From the NCBI GenBank assembly GCA_027924585.1, contig BSBM01000865.1, forward strand, positions 5,755,001 through 5,819,000: 64,000 nt of DNA, given 5' to 3'. Every line of letters starts with the position of its first letter. The stretch's first letter is position 1. Source of the DNA: Larix kaempferi (lineage: Eukaryota > Streptophyta > Pinopsida > Pinales > Pinaceae). This document shows, in pieces, positions 48,115-60,460 of the stretch. The notes under the pieces were generated by a model. The model was not told where the DNA came from. It saw nothing but the letters and a program-made list of their open reading frames with translations, and searched no databases. A program made the position numbers and the translations under genes.

Positions 48115-50126
48115 GCTCCAAAGTATTAGATGATATCATTAGCAATCAAGGACCATCTTCAGACAAGTATGGGTTAGGACATGAACAAGACATTGGAAAC
48201 AAAGGTTCAAGCTCATTTTTTTCTAATTTTGAAGCAGGAACAAGAAGTTTTGTTGATGTGATTAAGAACTCTATCAAAGGGGAAGACATTAGAATGAACA
48301 ACCAACAATCATCTTACATAAACAAAGGATCTGTACTATCTGCAAGACCTCCTATTTCCAGGTATCAAACTCTCTTTTTGGGTAATTGTTATTCTTGCAA
48401 CAATTTTCGTCATAAAGATGCAAATTATAGAGCATTTGCAAAAGACGACTTTAAGAGAAATATAAGTTTTCTTAAAGTCTCCAAGGCTGCTCATATGAAC
48501 AAAGAACTAAAAAAATCTACTGAAGTTGGAAATAACATTTTCAATCCGTTTGGTCACTTGAAACTGGATACCAAATGTTATCAATGCCATAATTATGTTC
48601 ATAAAGCTAGAACTTGCAAAAGACAATCATTACTTGCACACACAAACAAAATCTCTTTTGATAAGAAAATATGGCAAAAAAGGACTGGAAAACAAAGCCA
48701 AGAAGAATGTGATTTGGTTTTACATGTTCAAAGAAAAAAGGGTCACCAGTACATTGATAGCGGATGTTCCAAACACATGACATGAGATAAAGGATAATTC
48801 TTAAGCCTAAAAATGGAAAAAGGAGGCAACATTTACTTTGGAGATGATGGATCTGCCAAAATACTTGGGAAAGACATTGTGAGTCTTAGGGATGAGAAAG
48901 CTAAATGAAAATTTTTTCTGCTTGTTGAAAATATGAAGCACAATCTTCTCAGTGTCAGCCAAATATGTGATCAAGAACATGTTCTCACTTTTGACTCCAA
49001 GAAATGTAAAATAAGGAGGAAAGATATAGGAAAATTGGTAGTGATAGCATCTAGAACTCCAAATAATGTGTACATCTTAGATGAGAGAGAAGAAGAGAAG
49101 TGTTGTATGGGGAAAATAGATGAAAGTTGGATTTGGCATAGAAGAGTGGGCCATATAAGCTTTGATAATATGATAAAGATCAACAAAAGGAAAGCAGTAA
49201 GGGACATCCCTAAGATCACAAATCCCTTGAATCTGATTTGCAATAACTATTTACATGGAAAGAAAACAAGAGTAAGTTTCAAAACAAAAGAATATTCCAC
49301 AACAAAACCACTGGAACTAGTGCATACTGATCTCTGTTGTCCAATGAGAACAAACAGTCTAAGTGGTGAGTCTTATTTCATTCTCTTTATTGATGACTAT
49401 ACTAGAATGACATGGGCCTCTTTTCTTAAAAGAAAATCATAATCCTTTGAGATGTTCAAAGTATTTAAAGAAATGGTTGAGAATGAAACTGATTTAAAAA
49501 TTAAATTCCTAAGATCAGATAATGGAGGGGAGTACAACTCAAATGAATTTGAGGAATTCTATGAGAAACATGGAATTAGGAGACATTTCTTAGCCACCAA
49601 TACACTACAACAAAATCGAGTTGCTAAAAGAAAGAATAGAACTATGCAAGAGATGGCTAGAACAATGTTAAATGACTCCAAAATATCTTATATCTTTTGG
49701 ACTCAATCAATTGATATTGTTGTTCATATTTTAAATAAGGGACAAATTAAAGCTCATAACAACATGAATCCCTATGAACTATGGAAAGGCAGGCCAACAA
49801 TAGTTAAAAACTTCAAAGTGTTTGAGATAAAATGTTACATTAATAGAAATGATGAAAATTTCGAAAAAAATGACTCCATAACTCATAAAGGGATCTTCCC
49901 TGGGTTCTCCTCAAGAAGCAAGACCTATAGGTGTTACAATCTGAAACTAAATAAATTAGTGGAAAGTACATATGTGAAAGTAGGTGAAGCAATTACTTTT
50001 AGAATATTAGCATACATGGACGAAGAGGATCAACCAATAATTAACCAACAAGAAGAAGAACTACAAGAGGAAGAGCCACAAGAAAAACAAGAAGAGTTAC
50101 CACAATATGAACAAGAAATTGAATGA
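48115..50126 (+). pseudogene. Copia gag (partial), protease and integrase
   Basis: One frame carries the end of gag with two CCHC knuckles (CYSCNNFRHKDANYR; CYQCHNYVHKARTC), the protease catalytic site YIDSGCSKHMT (Asp codon at 48,756-48,758), the pre-integrase finger (WIWHRRVGHISFDN ... CNNYLHGK), and the integrase core (LELVHTDLCCPM; FIDDYTRMTWASFL; KIKFLRSDNGGEYNSNEF; a VAKRKNRTMQEMARTM segment carrying the final acidic region). Then comes the C-terminal linker rich in E and Q (49,990-50,126). Stops are at 48,783-48,785, 48,906-48,908 and 49,440-49,442. Role: cDNA integration and polyprotein processing. Confidence 0.85.
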
Positions 50127-50339
50127 CAAGATACAAAGAATCCATCAAGATATGTTCAAAAGAACCATTATGAAGACTTGATTATTGGGGGCAAACACAC
50201 GGTATACAAACAAGGAAGAGAAACTTAGAAAGCACCTCTGAAGAAGTACATCTCTCCCTGATGTCCAAAATAGATCCAGACAACTTTGAAGAAGTGAGTA
50301 CTAATAAACACTGGGTGAATGCTATGGAAGAAGAACTGA

Positions 50340-51742
50340 ATTAGATTTAAAAAAATGAGACATCGAAACTTGTTCCAACACCTAAAGATAAAAATGTTAT
50401 TGGCACCAAGTGGGTTTTCAGGAAAAAATTAAATGAAGATGGGTAGGTAATTAGAAACAAAGCAAGATTGGTATGCAAAGGATATGTTGAAGTTGAAGGA
50501 ATAGGCTTTGAAGAAACTCCCCCCGCTATGGCTAGAATAGAAGCAATCATAATAGTCTTGGCGTATGCGTGCTCCAAATATATCAAAGTATATCAAAAGG
50601 ATGTAAAATTAGCCTTTTTGAATGGAGAATTAAAATAAGAAGTTTACATAGAACAACCAGAAGCACTTTTACTTTCAGAAAATAAAGACTATGTCTACTG
50701 ACTAAAGAAATCTTTGTATGGACTAAAGAAAGCACGCAGATCTTGATACTCAAGGTTAGACAAATATCTGCGACAACAAGGATTTAGAAGAGGAGAGGCT
50801 AATAGTAATTTATACATAAAAATTGACCATAGAAAGATGGTTATCACTGAATTCTATGTGGAAGACATCATATTTGGAAGTGATGATGATATGCTGAGTC
50901 AAAGAATTGTAGTAGAAATGAAAAAGGAGTTTGATATTTCCATGCTTGAAGAGTTAACCTTGTTTTTGGGATTGTAGATCTCCCAACTTAGTAAAGGTAT
51001 ATTTATTCCTCAAACCAAATATAAAAAAAAAATGTCGAATAGATTTAACATGGAATATTGTAAAGCAGTATGGTACCCCTATGATCATTGGTTGCAAGTT
51101 AAGCAAAGATGATGAAGCAGAAAAAGTGCATCAAAACCTTTACAGATCAATTATTGGTAGCTTGTTATATGTAACAACTTCAAGAAAAGATGTCATGCAG
51201 GTTGTAGGACTGGTTGTAAGGTTTCAGGAAGTACCTAAGGAGACACATGTTCAAGCTGTAAAAAGAACCTTTAGATATCTAAAAGGGACTTTAGATTTTG
51301 GTTTATGGTATCTACGAGGTAATGACTTAACTATGGTAGCATATATTGATGCATGCTGGGCATGAAGTCTTGATGACATAAGAAGTACAAGCGGAGCAAC
51401 ATCTTGGGAAACTGCTTAGTGTCCTCGTTAAGAAAGAGCTCCTAAGTTCTCTGGATGAAGCAAAATTTAAAGGATGTCCATGAGGAAGTCAATCAACCGA
51501 TTCCAATTTTATGAGACAAAACAAGCCCAATCAATATTTCCCAAAATCCTGTAATGCACTCCAAGACAAAGCATATTCCTATCAAATACCATTTCTTAAG
51601 AGAAAAAGTCAATGAAAACAATTTCAAGCTCAACTATGTTGAAACCAAGGAACAAATTGAAGATATATTCACAAATCCCCTTCCAAGGGATACCTTTGAG
51701 TATCTTAGAGAGATATTGGGAGTAATTCCCACTACCCATTAA
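50340..51742 (+). pseudogene. Copia reverse transcriptase and RNase H
   Basis: Frames give KDKNVIGTKWVFRKKLNEDG, NKARLVCKGYVEVEGIGFEE, YQKDVKLAFLNGELK, LKKSLYGLKKARRS and the catalytic box FYVEDIIFGS (50,855-50,866), where the usual YVDD reads YVED. The later part (51,081-51,365) has LYRSIIGSLLYVTTSRKDVM and LKGTLDFGLWYLRGNDL. RNase H remains end with KHIPIKYHFLREKV and TNPLPRDTFEYLREILGV (51,554-51,742). Several stops and at least two frameshifts (near 51,060 and 51,370-51,550). The D-to-E change at the active site should reduce or abolish polymerase activity. Confidence 0.82.
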
Positions 51743-51771
51743 TTTGCTCAAGCAATATCAAAACTGAAAAC

Positions 51772-52105
51772 TGTTAGGATATTTAGACACTTAGGAGTTA
51801 GTTAAGATAAACTTGTGTGATATATCCATTAGGAAAAGTGTGTTTCTTTAGTATGTATTAGTATGCATTTGTAAATACTTAATCCGACAGTCACGATATG
51901 TTCCTGACATAGAGTGATCCGACGGCTCAAATTCTCTTAGATCATACCTACCTTTGATCCATGGCTTAACACCTGATTGGTCCATGATCTCTATTTAAAG
52001 AGAATGGAGGGTCATTGGAAAGTTGATCAATTATGAGAAGCTCATTTGTAACTTTCTTTCTTTCCATAATAAATTGTCCCGTAGAAGCTATTTGGTCGAG
52101 GCCGT
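51772..52105 (+). repeat. 3' LTR of plus-strand copia (interrupted)
   Basis: Begins TGTTAGGATATTTAGACAC shortly after the pol end. It includes a TATTTAAAG promoter-like box near 51,992 and AATAAA (52,068-52,073). It is broken at 52,105 by insertion of the gag-protease element, so its end is outside the window or lost. Confidence 0.6.
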
Positions 52106-52774
52106 TGTTAACACCCAAAAAGTTCTCACTAGCTCATTCCCCTATTCACATGACCCATTTGTCCACTTTTTCCACCATTTGAGCCTCTACAACCATCTTA
52201 AGGTCACCAAAAAGACCACAATACCCCTTTTTTCCCCTCAAAATATATATTTTTCCTCAAAAAGGGTCCAGAATTCCCAAAAAACATTAAAATGGAATAA
52301 AATATTAAAAACATTCAAAAAAAAGGAAAAAAGGGGGGAAAAGAGACCTAAACCATGTTGGTCAATACCATTGGTTTCCTCAAAACCGCAATGGAATTCC
52401 CCATCACCAAAAGCTATAAAAAGGTGATAGGGGCTCCTCACTTTCGATCCATCCATCATCCTATCCTCATGCTGTCAAAATATCTCTTGAGTTCTTTGAC
52501 CATTTTAGCAATCTTGGAGACGAGACCATTGGAGCCTGGAGCATCTCAACCTTAGAGCTGCTCAACACCAAACATCCTCACCATTTGAGGTATTATAATA
52601 CAAAAGTCATTTTTTATTTCGTTTGTTGTTCTTTTTGTTAAATCTTTTCAAGTTTATTGTTATATGCACATGTTAATCTTAGATTAGTTTATAGTTGTAT
52701 TTGCTTTCAATTTGAAGACTGCTATTACAAGTTAATAGGTGCACAATTGCACATGGTTGAAAAACCAAGCAACA
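52106..52774 (+). repeat. 5' LTR of gag-protease element
   Basis: A 669-bp segment TGTTAACACCC ... AAGCAACA. A TATA box is visible at 52,415-52,423 (TATAAAAAG). The 3' partner is not in the window, so the limits rest on TG/CA ends and the primer-binding site just inside. Confidence 0.6.
52415..52423 (+). promoter_or_regulatory. TATA box in LTR of gag-protease element
   Basis: TATAAAAAG, placed mid-LTR as expected for the U3/R boundary. Confidence 0.5.
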
Positions 52775-52780
52775 GTTTTT

Positions 52781-52795
52781 TGGTGACTCTGCTGG
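52781..52795 (+). other. Primer-binding site, possibly tRNA-Arg type
   Basis: TGGTGACTCTGCTGG six bases after the LTR end. The text resembles the TGGCGACTC-type sites I associate with Tat/Ogre-like elements; tRNA identity is from memory and unverified. Confidence 0.5.
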
Positions 52796-54483
52796 ATTTC
52801 GAGCTTTAAAATTTTTGATAATTTTTGCTTTAGATCTTAGTTTTTTACTTGTTTTTACCATTTCAATTAGCAGATTTTCCATACTATACAGCATACTCAT
52901 TGCTACTCTAGCTATTGGCTCTTTCTGTAGCCTTTAACAAACCGAAATTTCACTTTTTGGTTTTGTTTCTGACGACTCATTTTTCCGTTTTCGCATCACG
53001 AATTTTCGCCCGACAGTCGCGCAGCTCATCGCGACCTCGCAGCCTTTTTCCGCGCTGCTCGCCACGGCTTCACGACCCTTTTCTGCGCTTTACGCCGCGA
53101 CTTCACGGCCTTTTTCTGCGCTGCGTGCCGCGGCTTCACGGCCTTTTTCCGCGCTGTACATCGTGGCTTCGCAGCCCAAACCCGCGATGCACATCGCAAC
53201 TTTTGCCCTAAAACCCGAGATGCTGTTATTTTTCATTCGGTCCAATTTTTAGAAAAAAATTTGCTGTATTTTTTGCCCATTTAGCCTATTTTCCAGCATT
53301 ATTTTTTCTGCATTATTACAACAATAGTGAATTATTTTCTATTACATATGCTTCATTAAAATATTTTTAAAAATTTTCAGTAAGTGAAAGAAAGGTTTTT
53401 AGCACTTTGTTTAGATCATAGATTTCATTTCTCAGCAAATTTTGAACCATCTTTCAAATTTGCTCAATAGTTTTGCCCAAGCAAGTTCTTAAGAAATCCA
53501 TTTATTTCTTGAATTTTTTATGTTATTTGCTTTCCTTTAAAAATTATTTCAAAAGTCCATCATTTTTGAATCGTTTTTATTAAAGCATTTACATTTCAAA
53601 AAACGCCTTTATTTTTTGCAAATTGGAAGCGTCTTGTTTTTCATTTGTAATCAATCGCCCAAGCGAGGCAAATCATTTTCAGTTAAATAATCACAGTTGC
53701 ACCCAATCTGTCACATTTTTAATTAACTGAGCCTTAAAATCTACCTTAACTCAACCAACACTTTAACCCCACTTGGGAAGCACTTAAATAATCTTGTAGC
53801 TAGGTAGGATTGGGGAGATAGGTATGCCAATAACACCCCTCAATTATTTACATCTGAGACATAGAAGTTGTCTTTTAGGCTCCCAAAAATCCCTTATTAT
53901 TTGTTGACACGGTTATACACCAATTTATCGGGAAGGCCTCTCCCTTAGGAGGGTTGAAGTAGCCAGACTGATTCCGGAAGCCTGATTGGAATACCGCAAT
54001 CCATTCAGTAACCGAAGGATACCTTTCGAAGTTCTCGGTGTACACCCGTATGGGAGTATAGCGGCGATAGAACCAAACTGCAGATTCACCCAACCGAACG
54101 TGTCATGAACAAGGTGTCCTAGTTTCCATTTTTTAGGATTGACTACCCGATGTCCCTCCCGGTAGGAAGATATCTATCCTTTGATTCCACTACCCATATT
54201 GTCTGACTTGGATTTCATCACCTTGCAGAGGATATGTTTAGTTGAGTCATAATACCACTTTTAGTTAGGCGTTTGCATGCTCTACTACCCCCCTTGGTCT
54301 ACTAAGCACCACTTTTTTTTTCTGGGAACTGTTTAACTTTTGGTATTCTGACCACTTTTTTAGATCCCTCCACTTATTATAGCACAGCTATTATAATAAG
54401 TGCTTTTGAGGTTGGTTGTTGGCCTGAGAGCCATTATTTTTTCATACTCCCGTCCTGCACACATCGTGGCATTAGGGTCTTGA
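52796..54483 (+). other. Long leader between primer-binding site and gag
   Basis: About 1.7 kb without a convincing gene. It contains a GC-rich 33-bp tandem repeat (53,036-53,200). The frame at 52,915-53,211 is a product of that repeat. Confidence 0.5.
53036..53200 (+). repeat. GC- and CpG-rich 33-bp tandem repeat
   Basis: Five units of 33 bp built on TTCACGGCCTTTTTCTGCGC followed by a GCCGCGGC-like end. It is far richer in CG dinucleotides than the AT-rich surroundings. The last unit is diverged. Confidence 0.8.
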
Positions 54484-56560
54484 TTTTTTAATATCACCAC
54501 CATCCACTGGCATTTTTATACATTTCTCACCATTGAGAATTTAAGACGATCCCGCCGTTTTCAGGGCGAATCCCCTCAGTTCGGTACACTTGACTCTACA
54601 CGTCATAGACGTAGAGCGTTATCCCTTGAATTGACACGTCATCGGCATAGAAAACAGTCATTCGATTCTGGCGTGCCTCATTTTACATCAGATTCTGAGG
54701 CTGAATCCGAACACCCTATTGAGACATCACCAACCAACCCCATGGATGGATCAAAATACGAACCCCTTTTCACCAGTGCTATTGGAGCTACATCAACAAA
54801 CCCTACTACTACTATGCCACCCACGGTAACCATGACCCCCTTAGGCATGCCTAATATAGGGGCCATTCCCCCTTTAGGTATGCCCAACACAGGACCACCA
54901 CCTATTATGGGTATGCCCAACATAGGGGTCACACCCCCTCTCATTACCACAACCCAGATCCCAGGGATTCCTGGAACCCTTCCTAACCCCTCTGCAACCC
55001 ACGTTGCACTTGGGAGCGCAGGACCTTCCCACACCACATCGGTTGGAGGAAACATCCCTTCCATACCTATCATACCCTTAGGGGGCACTGGACCACTACA
55101 TAATGCTACTATTAACAGTTATGTCCCAGTCACCACACCACACCCATCTGCCAGTCTACCATACATGGCTAGTCTTAACTTACCAGACCTAGACAGTTTA
55201 ACCAACAATCCTATTAGACACAACCCTATGTGGCCACCCATGCCCACAAAGCTTCCCTCAGACATCCCAAAGTTTGAAGGAAAAGCTAGGGAATATCCCC
55301 AAAACCACATCATGTCGTTTCACCTATGGTGTTCCTCTAACTCCATAGTAGATGATTCCATTAAACTGAGACTTTTACAACGAACGTTCATTGGCTTTGT
55401 AGCCAAGTGGTACATTGAGCAACCACATGGGACCCACAACACATTTACGTCCCTCGCCTCCACTTTCCTCCAGTTTTTTCAACTACCTATATGCTATGAT
55501 GCAGGAGTTGAAATACTTTTGTCTTGTAGACAGAACACAGCTACACACATCACCGATCATATCCATGAGTGGCGTAAGCGTCGTAGCCTCTACAAGATAA
55601 AACTTGATGACCGAATCTTTTTGGATTGATTCCTCAAATCACTCCTCCCCCTCATAGCCAAAGATGTAGCTTCTGAACGACCTCAGTCAGAAGAAGAAGC
55701 TATCTTAAAAGCTCAGCAATTCAACCTCATATATGCCCAGTCAGGATATCTATACACTATTTTACCTGACACCCCGCGCGGTGTGCCATCCTGCCATGAC
55801 GCGCCGGGGCATCCCATGCTATCGACAGTATTATCGGCCAGGTTATGACACAAAACAAACCTTTTACCATGATGAGTACAAACAACACCCCAGATCTTTC
55901 TAGGGCTTCATCTAATTCTGGAGCTACAACTTTGTATGCTCCAGTAACACACACCCACCACATTCATGGACCCTCATGTCCACCACAATGTTATGGACAA
56001 GCACCATCATCTTATGCGCCAACTCCATTTTATAACCAACAGACCCACCAGAATCTGATCCAGCCATAAGCCCAAGTAGCTTATTATCCCCAACAGGCAA
56101 CACCTCTTGCTCCAACACTTCCAGCAACTCATGGTTACCCACAACCGCAACAAACACCAAGGCCACCACAGAACCCTCCTGTTTACTACCCACCGCAACC
56201 TGCTCCAGAGCCTGCACGACCTCAAAACCCACCTACTTCCCAACGGCATGTTTACACACAGCAAAACCAACCTCCAAACCAGAACCATTAGCGTAACCAA
56301 GGAGGTCAACAAAACTGCGGAAGAGGACATAACCGCAGAAACAACCAGCAAAATAACCAAGGTGTACCACAACCTAATCCTACAAACAACAATAATGCTA
56401 CTCCCCCCAAACAAAATCCTGACCGCCCACCAAAACAGGCTAAAAATAATAACTTGAGAACAAACCATCCATGTTCCATATGTGGAGTCTATGGACATTA
56501 CACACATAATTGCCCCCATTTAGATCGAGCACGTCAACTCTAGACCGACAATGCCCAATG
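54484..56560 (+). pseudogene. Gag with proline-rich N-terminus and zinc knuckle
   Basis: The frame is open from 54,484; the first in-frame ATG is at 54,742 (MDGSKYEPLFTSAIGATS). A low-complexity region follows, rich in P, T, G and M with a repeated PLGMPNIG unit (54,829-55,000). The gag core lies at about 55,190-55,760: KLPSDIPKFEGKAREYPQNH, IMSFHLWCSSNSIVDDSIKL, FLKSLLPLIAKDVASE after a TGA at 55,627-55,629. After frameshifts there is a long Q/P/N-rich stretch and one knuckle (CSICGVYGHYTHNCPH, about 56,470-56,520). The core matches the decayed minus-strand copy. Function: RNA packaging. Confidence 0.75.
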
Positions 56561-56745
56561 GCAAGGACATGTTGCACAACCAACACCCCCCCCAGCAATA
56601 ACCCATGATATTGCAAAATCCCTTACCTAACCAAGGCACGGTAAACACTTGTCCAAATGATTCCACTCAAGGATCCGCTGCAACACAGTAGCAAATCACT
56701 TACACAACAGCTGACTACCAGTATGCAGAGTCCAACACTCACCAT

Positions 56746-57842
56746 TTGCTTATGATGTCATCAAATGATGTCAATCTTCAAACCCATCGCAATCAATATG
56801 GATCCGCCCCAGAGACCACACCTACCGACCCATCATTGAGTACTCTCCCAACTGGTCAACCACTTCGCATACCCACTATGCCCATGGATGGAGGCCCAAA
56901 AGCACCTCGTTTCCCTTTGAGACGGATTAACAATAACCCGAACACTCATGCAGCTTCCAACTATAACATTGTAGAGGATTTAGCTCAGTCCCCCGCTGCT
57001 ATGTCCACTCTCGAAATTTTGAAAAACTGTCCTGCACAGAGAAAATTGTTGTTATCTGCCATTGGTGCCATAGATCCCAACGACTCTAACATGATGGATT
57101 TCGACTTAGAACAAGTTGAACCTCACATTCCTGCATCTCTAGCTTTTCAAGTTTCAGTTTCCATTCGCAACCTCGTTGTCCATCGATGCATAATAGACGA
57201 AGGGGCCTCTACCTGCGTCATGTCGACTTTCGTATGGCAGAAACTTGGATCCCCAACACTACAACCGTCCACTACCACATTACGAGCATACGATGGCCGT
57301 GAAGCTCAACCTCAAGGCTTGTTACTGAACGTACCTATACAACTCGGGGGAAAGTTGTTTCTCATAGATATAGAGGTCATTAATGCCCAAATTTATTACA
57401 ATCTCCTTCTGGGATGCAACTACATGTATAAAATGAAAGCTGTCACTTCTTCAATTTTTTGCATCATGATGTTCCCCCATGAAAGATGTGTAATCAAAAT
57501 CGACCAGATTACATACTATGACCCCAATGCCCCCACAGCACCAGAAAATGTTCTTCCCATGATCGAACAACCCGTTCTTAGTGCACCAACATCATTCGTC
57601 TCATCAGTCGGACCCGGGATATATTCGGATACCCCCTTGATCACCACTTTCCCTTCTATCCCACCCCCTCCCCAGGTAACTAAAGTATCTGATTTGTGCA
57701 CCTTATCGCACAATGAACAACAACATCCTCAACAACCTCAACCACCGCCACTAGCACCCATCGTGCCTACTCATATTGGAACAACACCGATCCATACCAT
57801 CCCATTCGTGTTTCCTTTTCCGGAGTTGTCAGTTCACCGGTA
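56746..57842 (+). pseudogene. Aspartic protease of gag-protease element
   Basis: An open stretch of 365 codons, without a clear ATG at its start. N-terminal linker, then FDLEQVEPHIPASLAFQV, catalytic loop RCIIDEGASTCVMSTFV (Asp at 57,196-57,198; DEGA instead of DSGA), LRAYDGREAQPQGLLLNV, GGKLFLIDIEVINAQIYYN, LLLGCNYMYKMKAVTSS. The order matches retropepsin-like domains of plant gypsy elements. The frame ends near 57,842 with a proline/histidine-rich tail. The same domain is in the decayed copy at 23,320-23,779. It would cut the Gag polyprotein. Confidence 0.75.
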
Positions 57843-58844
57843 ATGGCTACACTCAACCTCCCAGGTTTAACGTTAGGAATACCTGTATGGTACTTACCTA
57901 CCCCAACTCCCCCACCAACTCCAACCATTGTCCTACAACTGGTACAACCTATGAACATGTCAAACCATCCACCACCTGGCATACCAAACCCCCAAAATCG
58001 CCCATCGCCTGGTGGTTCAAACCCCCAAAACTGATCAATTTCAACAGGGGGCACTACATCGACATCTAGTTATGTCCCCCCTCAATCCCGCAACACTAGG
58101 GGCAAAGATCCACCAACCTACAACACTACACCCACAACTCGTACCCCCCCAGTGATGCCCAAGTTAGCTAAGAATCCCCCAACCCGTGTGCTCCCTAAGT
58201 GCTCCTTGTGTGATGATATTGGCCATGCTACTCACCTATGTCCACAACTACTAGCACTTCAAGAACACATGAATATGTTGGATCATGACACCAACATTCC
58301 AGTCGTCAAATTAGAATTACGACCTCAACCTCGTGATAAATCATTGCGCACAAACTACCCTTGTGCGATATGCAGAATCTACGGCCATTATTCACCACAC
58401 TGCCCCGATCTCCCAGATTACAGAGCATCACTATACGAGATGAATAATGTTGATCTTGAGATATCCCCACCACTCATTGAGGAAATATATCCCCCAAAAT
58501 CTTCCTCCTTGGAAGAAATTAACACCATTTACACGGCTTCGACTAGAGACCCCTCTGTCCGGTCGGCCCCTTCCACTGATCTATTTGACACACATGTTCA
58601 ACCCTTTCAAATCGACGAGGAAACCACATGTCCACAACATGGGGGCAGGCCCAAAACCTTGCCTACTCATCATCATCATAATTCTTGTCGGCGATATTGG
58701 GGGAATCCACCCCACAAGGAGAATCCCCCATCATCATATCATCATTTCAGTATGCCACCATGGCCCACAGCCTCATGGTATACCCCCCCTCCAGCAGTTG
58801 CTCAATGCCTTATTGATCCCTCTCTGATACAACATCTGCACCAC
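57843..58844 (+). pseudogene. Post-protease region with two zinc knuckles
   Basis: After a frameshift near 57,800-57,843 the protein continues: PGLTLGIPVWYLPTPTPPPT, then knuckles CSLCDDIGHATHLC (about 58,200-58,245) and CAICRIYGHYSPHC (about 58,362-58,405). An acidic/proline-rich stretch and a His/Pro-rich end (SLIQHLHH) follow. The real frame is cut at 58,844 by a solo LTR and resumes at 60,311, ending at TAA 60,458-60,460. Knuckles after the protease are unusual. Nothing here resembles reverse transcriptase. Confidence 0.6.
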
Positions 58845-60305
58845 TGTCACGTCCCCTCCCATAATACTAGTGCAATGGAGAGGATCGTGATCCCAAGCCG
58901 GGCATCCAGCCCCATAAACTCATTTCATGAGCAATCACATACTAAATGGAGATATGAAGATACATAAATCTTTTAAAAACACAGCGGAAGTAAGTCATGT
59001 GCAGAATTAACACACATCCAACGTTTTCATGATAGCCATTAAGTGTAGACATTACAGAAATATCAAATGAAAATACTTATCTTTAAACCAAGTAATCCCA
59101 AGCAACCAGCTACGCTTCTGCAACGTTCCACCCAACCGTAGGCCAGTGTGCTCCTTAATCTCTCAGCACCACTGCCACCCCCGAGCTGGGCACGATCTCC
59201 ACAAGGAAAAGGGGAAACAGGCTCTCACATAGCCAAAGATATGCCAGAATCAGCCAAGCCAACTAGCAGTTGGGTTTCTCAAGCTGCTAAGAGGTGGGCA
59301 GAGGTGAGTTACCAGGCTAGTGGCTCAACCATGGAGCTATGGGTACCCCATTGGGCTCATCAAGCCAAATCTGTCCTCTTCCACTCTTGAAGCTCCTGCT
59401 CACAGGTTCAAATCTAAAACGGGATTCACTGAACAACAAAACCACAATTACTGGGCATGAGGAAAACGATTTCCACAGTGGGATGCATGAGATGGGGTTT
59501 CAACTCACTCAGAAAAATGTGGGAACACACAAAAATGAAATGGGAAGATGGGAAACAACCCTGGGAAGCCAATCCGTTTTTAGAAAAACGTCCTTGGACA
59601 TTCGGGGGCAAAAACGACCTCCATACAGTCCCCAAATCGTGGCTCTCCTCTCCCAGGCTACTGCATATGCAAAAACGAACTCCCAGGCATGGAGAAATGC
59701 AGGATTTGGATGAAAAACGTGCAGGGAAAGGCCCAGCTAACTCCAACTGCGTGAGTGAATGAATACTGCCCATTCCCCATGGCTTTGGGCACCATTTCGT
59801 GGGTGTTTTCTTGCCCCACAAGCAAAAACATGAATTTCCAGGTTGATGGCTTGCCCATGCACGAAAATGGCTTGCCCATACTTCTTCATTTCCAAGGCAT
59901 TAACTGCCTTAACCAATTTCTTGGGAGAATTAAATGATTGGGTGCATGAGACAAAATGGGTAGTTGGTGGTTCATGGGTTTTCCCATTGACACATGGATT
60001 TAATACCATTGGCTCAAGGGTTTGAATAATTTCCCTCCCTATTCCTTGTAAAGATCATGCCCTCGTCTCTTTGTTGCATTGCGTAGTTGATTGTGGGTTT
60101 TTCATTAAAATTGCATATTTACATGGTGTCTTATTTACATTGTGCCCATCTCGCACAAGAACCATATGCATCTATTCTAATTGCCGATACATAAAACGAT
60201 AAGTCAGTGGCGGGGCCTTGGCCTTGAGCTCCTCACCATGACTAAATGACAATATTTACATCATTTACAATATTAATGCAATAGGGTTAAGCTGGGGATG
60301 TTACA
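58845..60305 (+). mobile_element. Solo LTR with TSD ACCAC
   Basis: A 1,461-bp sequence starting TGTCACGTCCCC and ending GGGGATGTTACA, with short inverted ends and flanked by ACCAC (58,840-58,844 and 60,306-60,310). No internal region, primer-binding site or pol, as expected for a solo LTR made by LTR recombination. Joining its flanks gives a continuous reading frame (HLHH then IDTSELGG), which supports the boundaries. Ends are of the same style as the Tekay-like LTR. Confidence 0.85.
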
Positions 60306-60310
60306 ACCAC

Positions 60311-60460
60311 ATTGACACCTCTGAGTTAGGGGGCATAATAGATTACCTGGACCCTGGGATAGGGGGCATGATCAATCATTTTGAACCTTCCCCATCACAT
60401 CTATCTCATTATTTCAATGACCCCATTTTTCAAACCAACACATGTGATCCAAAATCATAA
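60311..60460 (+). pseudogene. C-terminal end of the gag-protease polyprotein
   Basis: The frame continuing from 58,844 reads IDTSELGGIIDYLDPGIGG, MINHFEPSPSHLSHYFNDPI and ends with TAA at 60,458-60,460. Function unknown. It shows that this coding frame closes without a reverse transcriptase. Confidence 0.55.

Larger units (their letters stand above)
48106..52105 (+). mobile_element. 5'-truncated Ty1/copia retrotransposon
   Basis: A plus-strand element starting inside gag, with no 5' LTR, then protease, integrase, reverse transcriptase, RNase H, and a 3' LTR that begins at 51,772. The LTR is cut at 52,105 by the next element. Junction with the older minus-strand copia is near 48,105. The frame from gag to integrase is nearly continuous, which suggests moderate age. 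Confidence 0.8.

Noticed and set aside
54678-55088. 136-residue minus-strand frame
   Set aside because: Shadow of the proline-rich gag frame on the plus strand.
59148-60025. Several overlapping frames on both strands
   Set aside because: All fall in the solo LTR, have no family resemblance and overlap each other.
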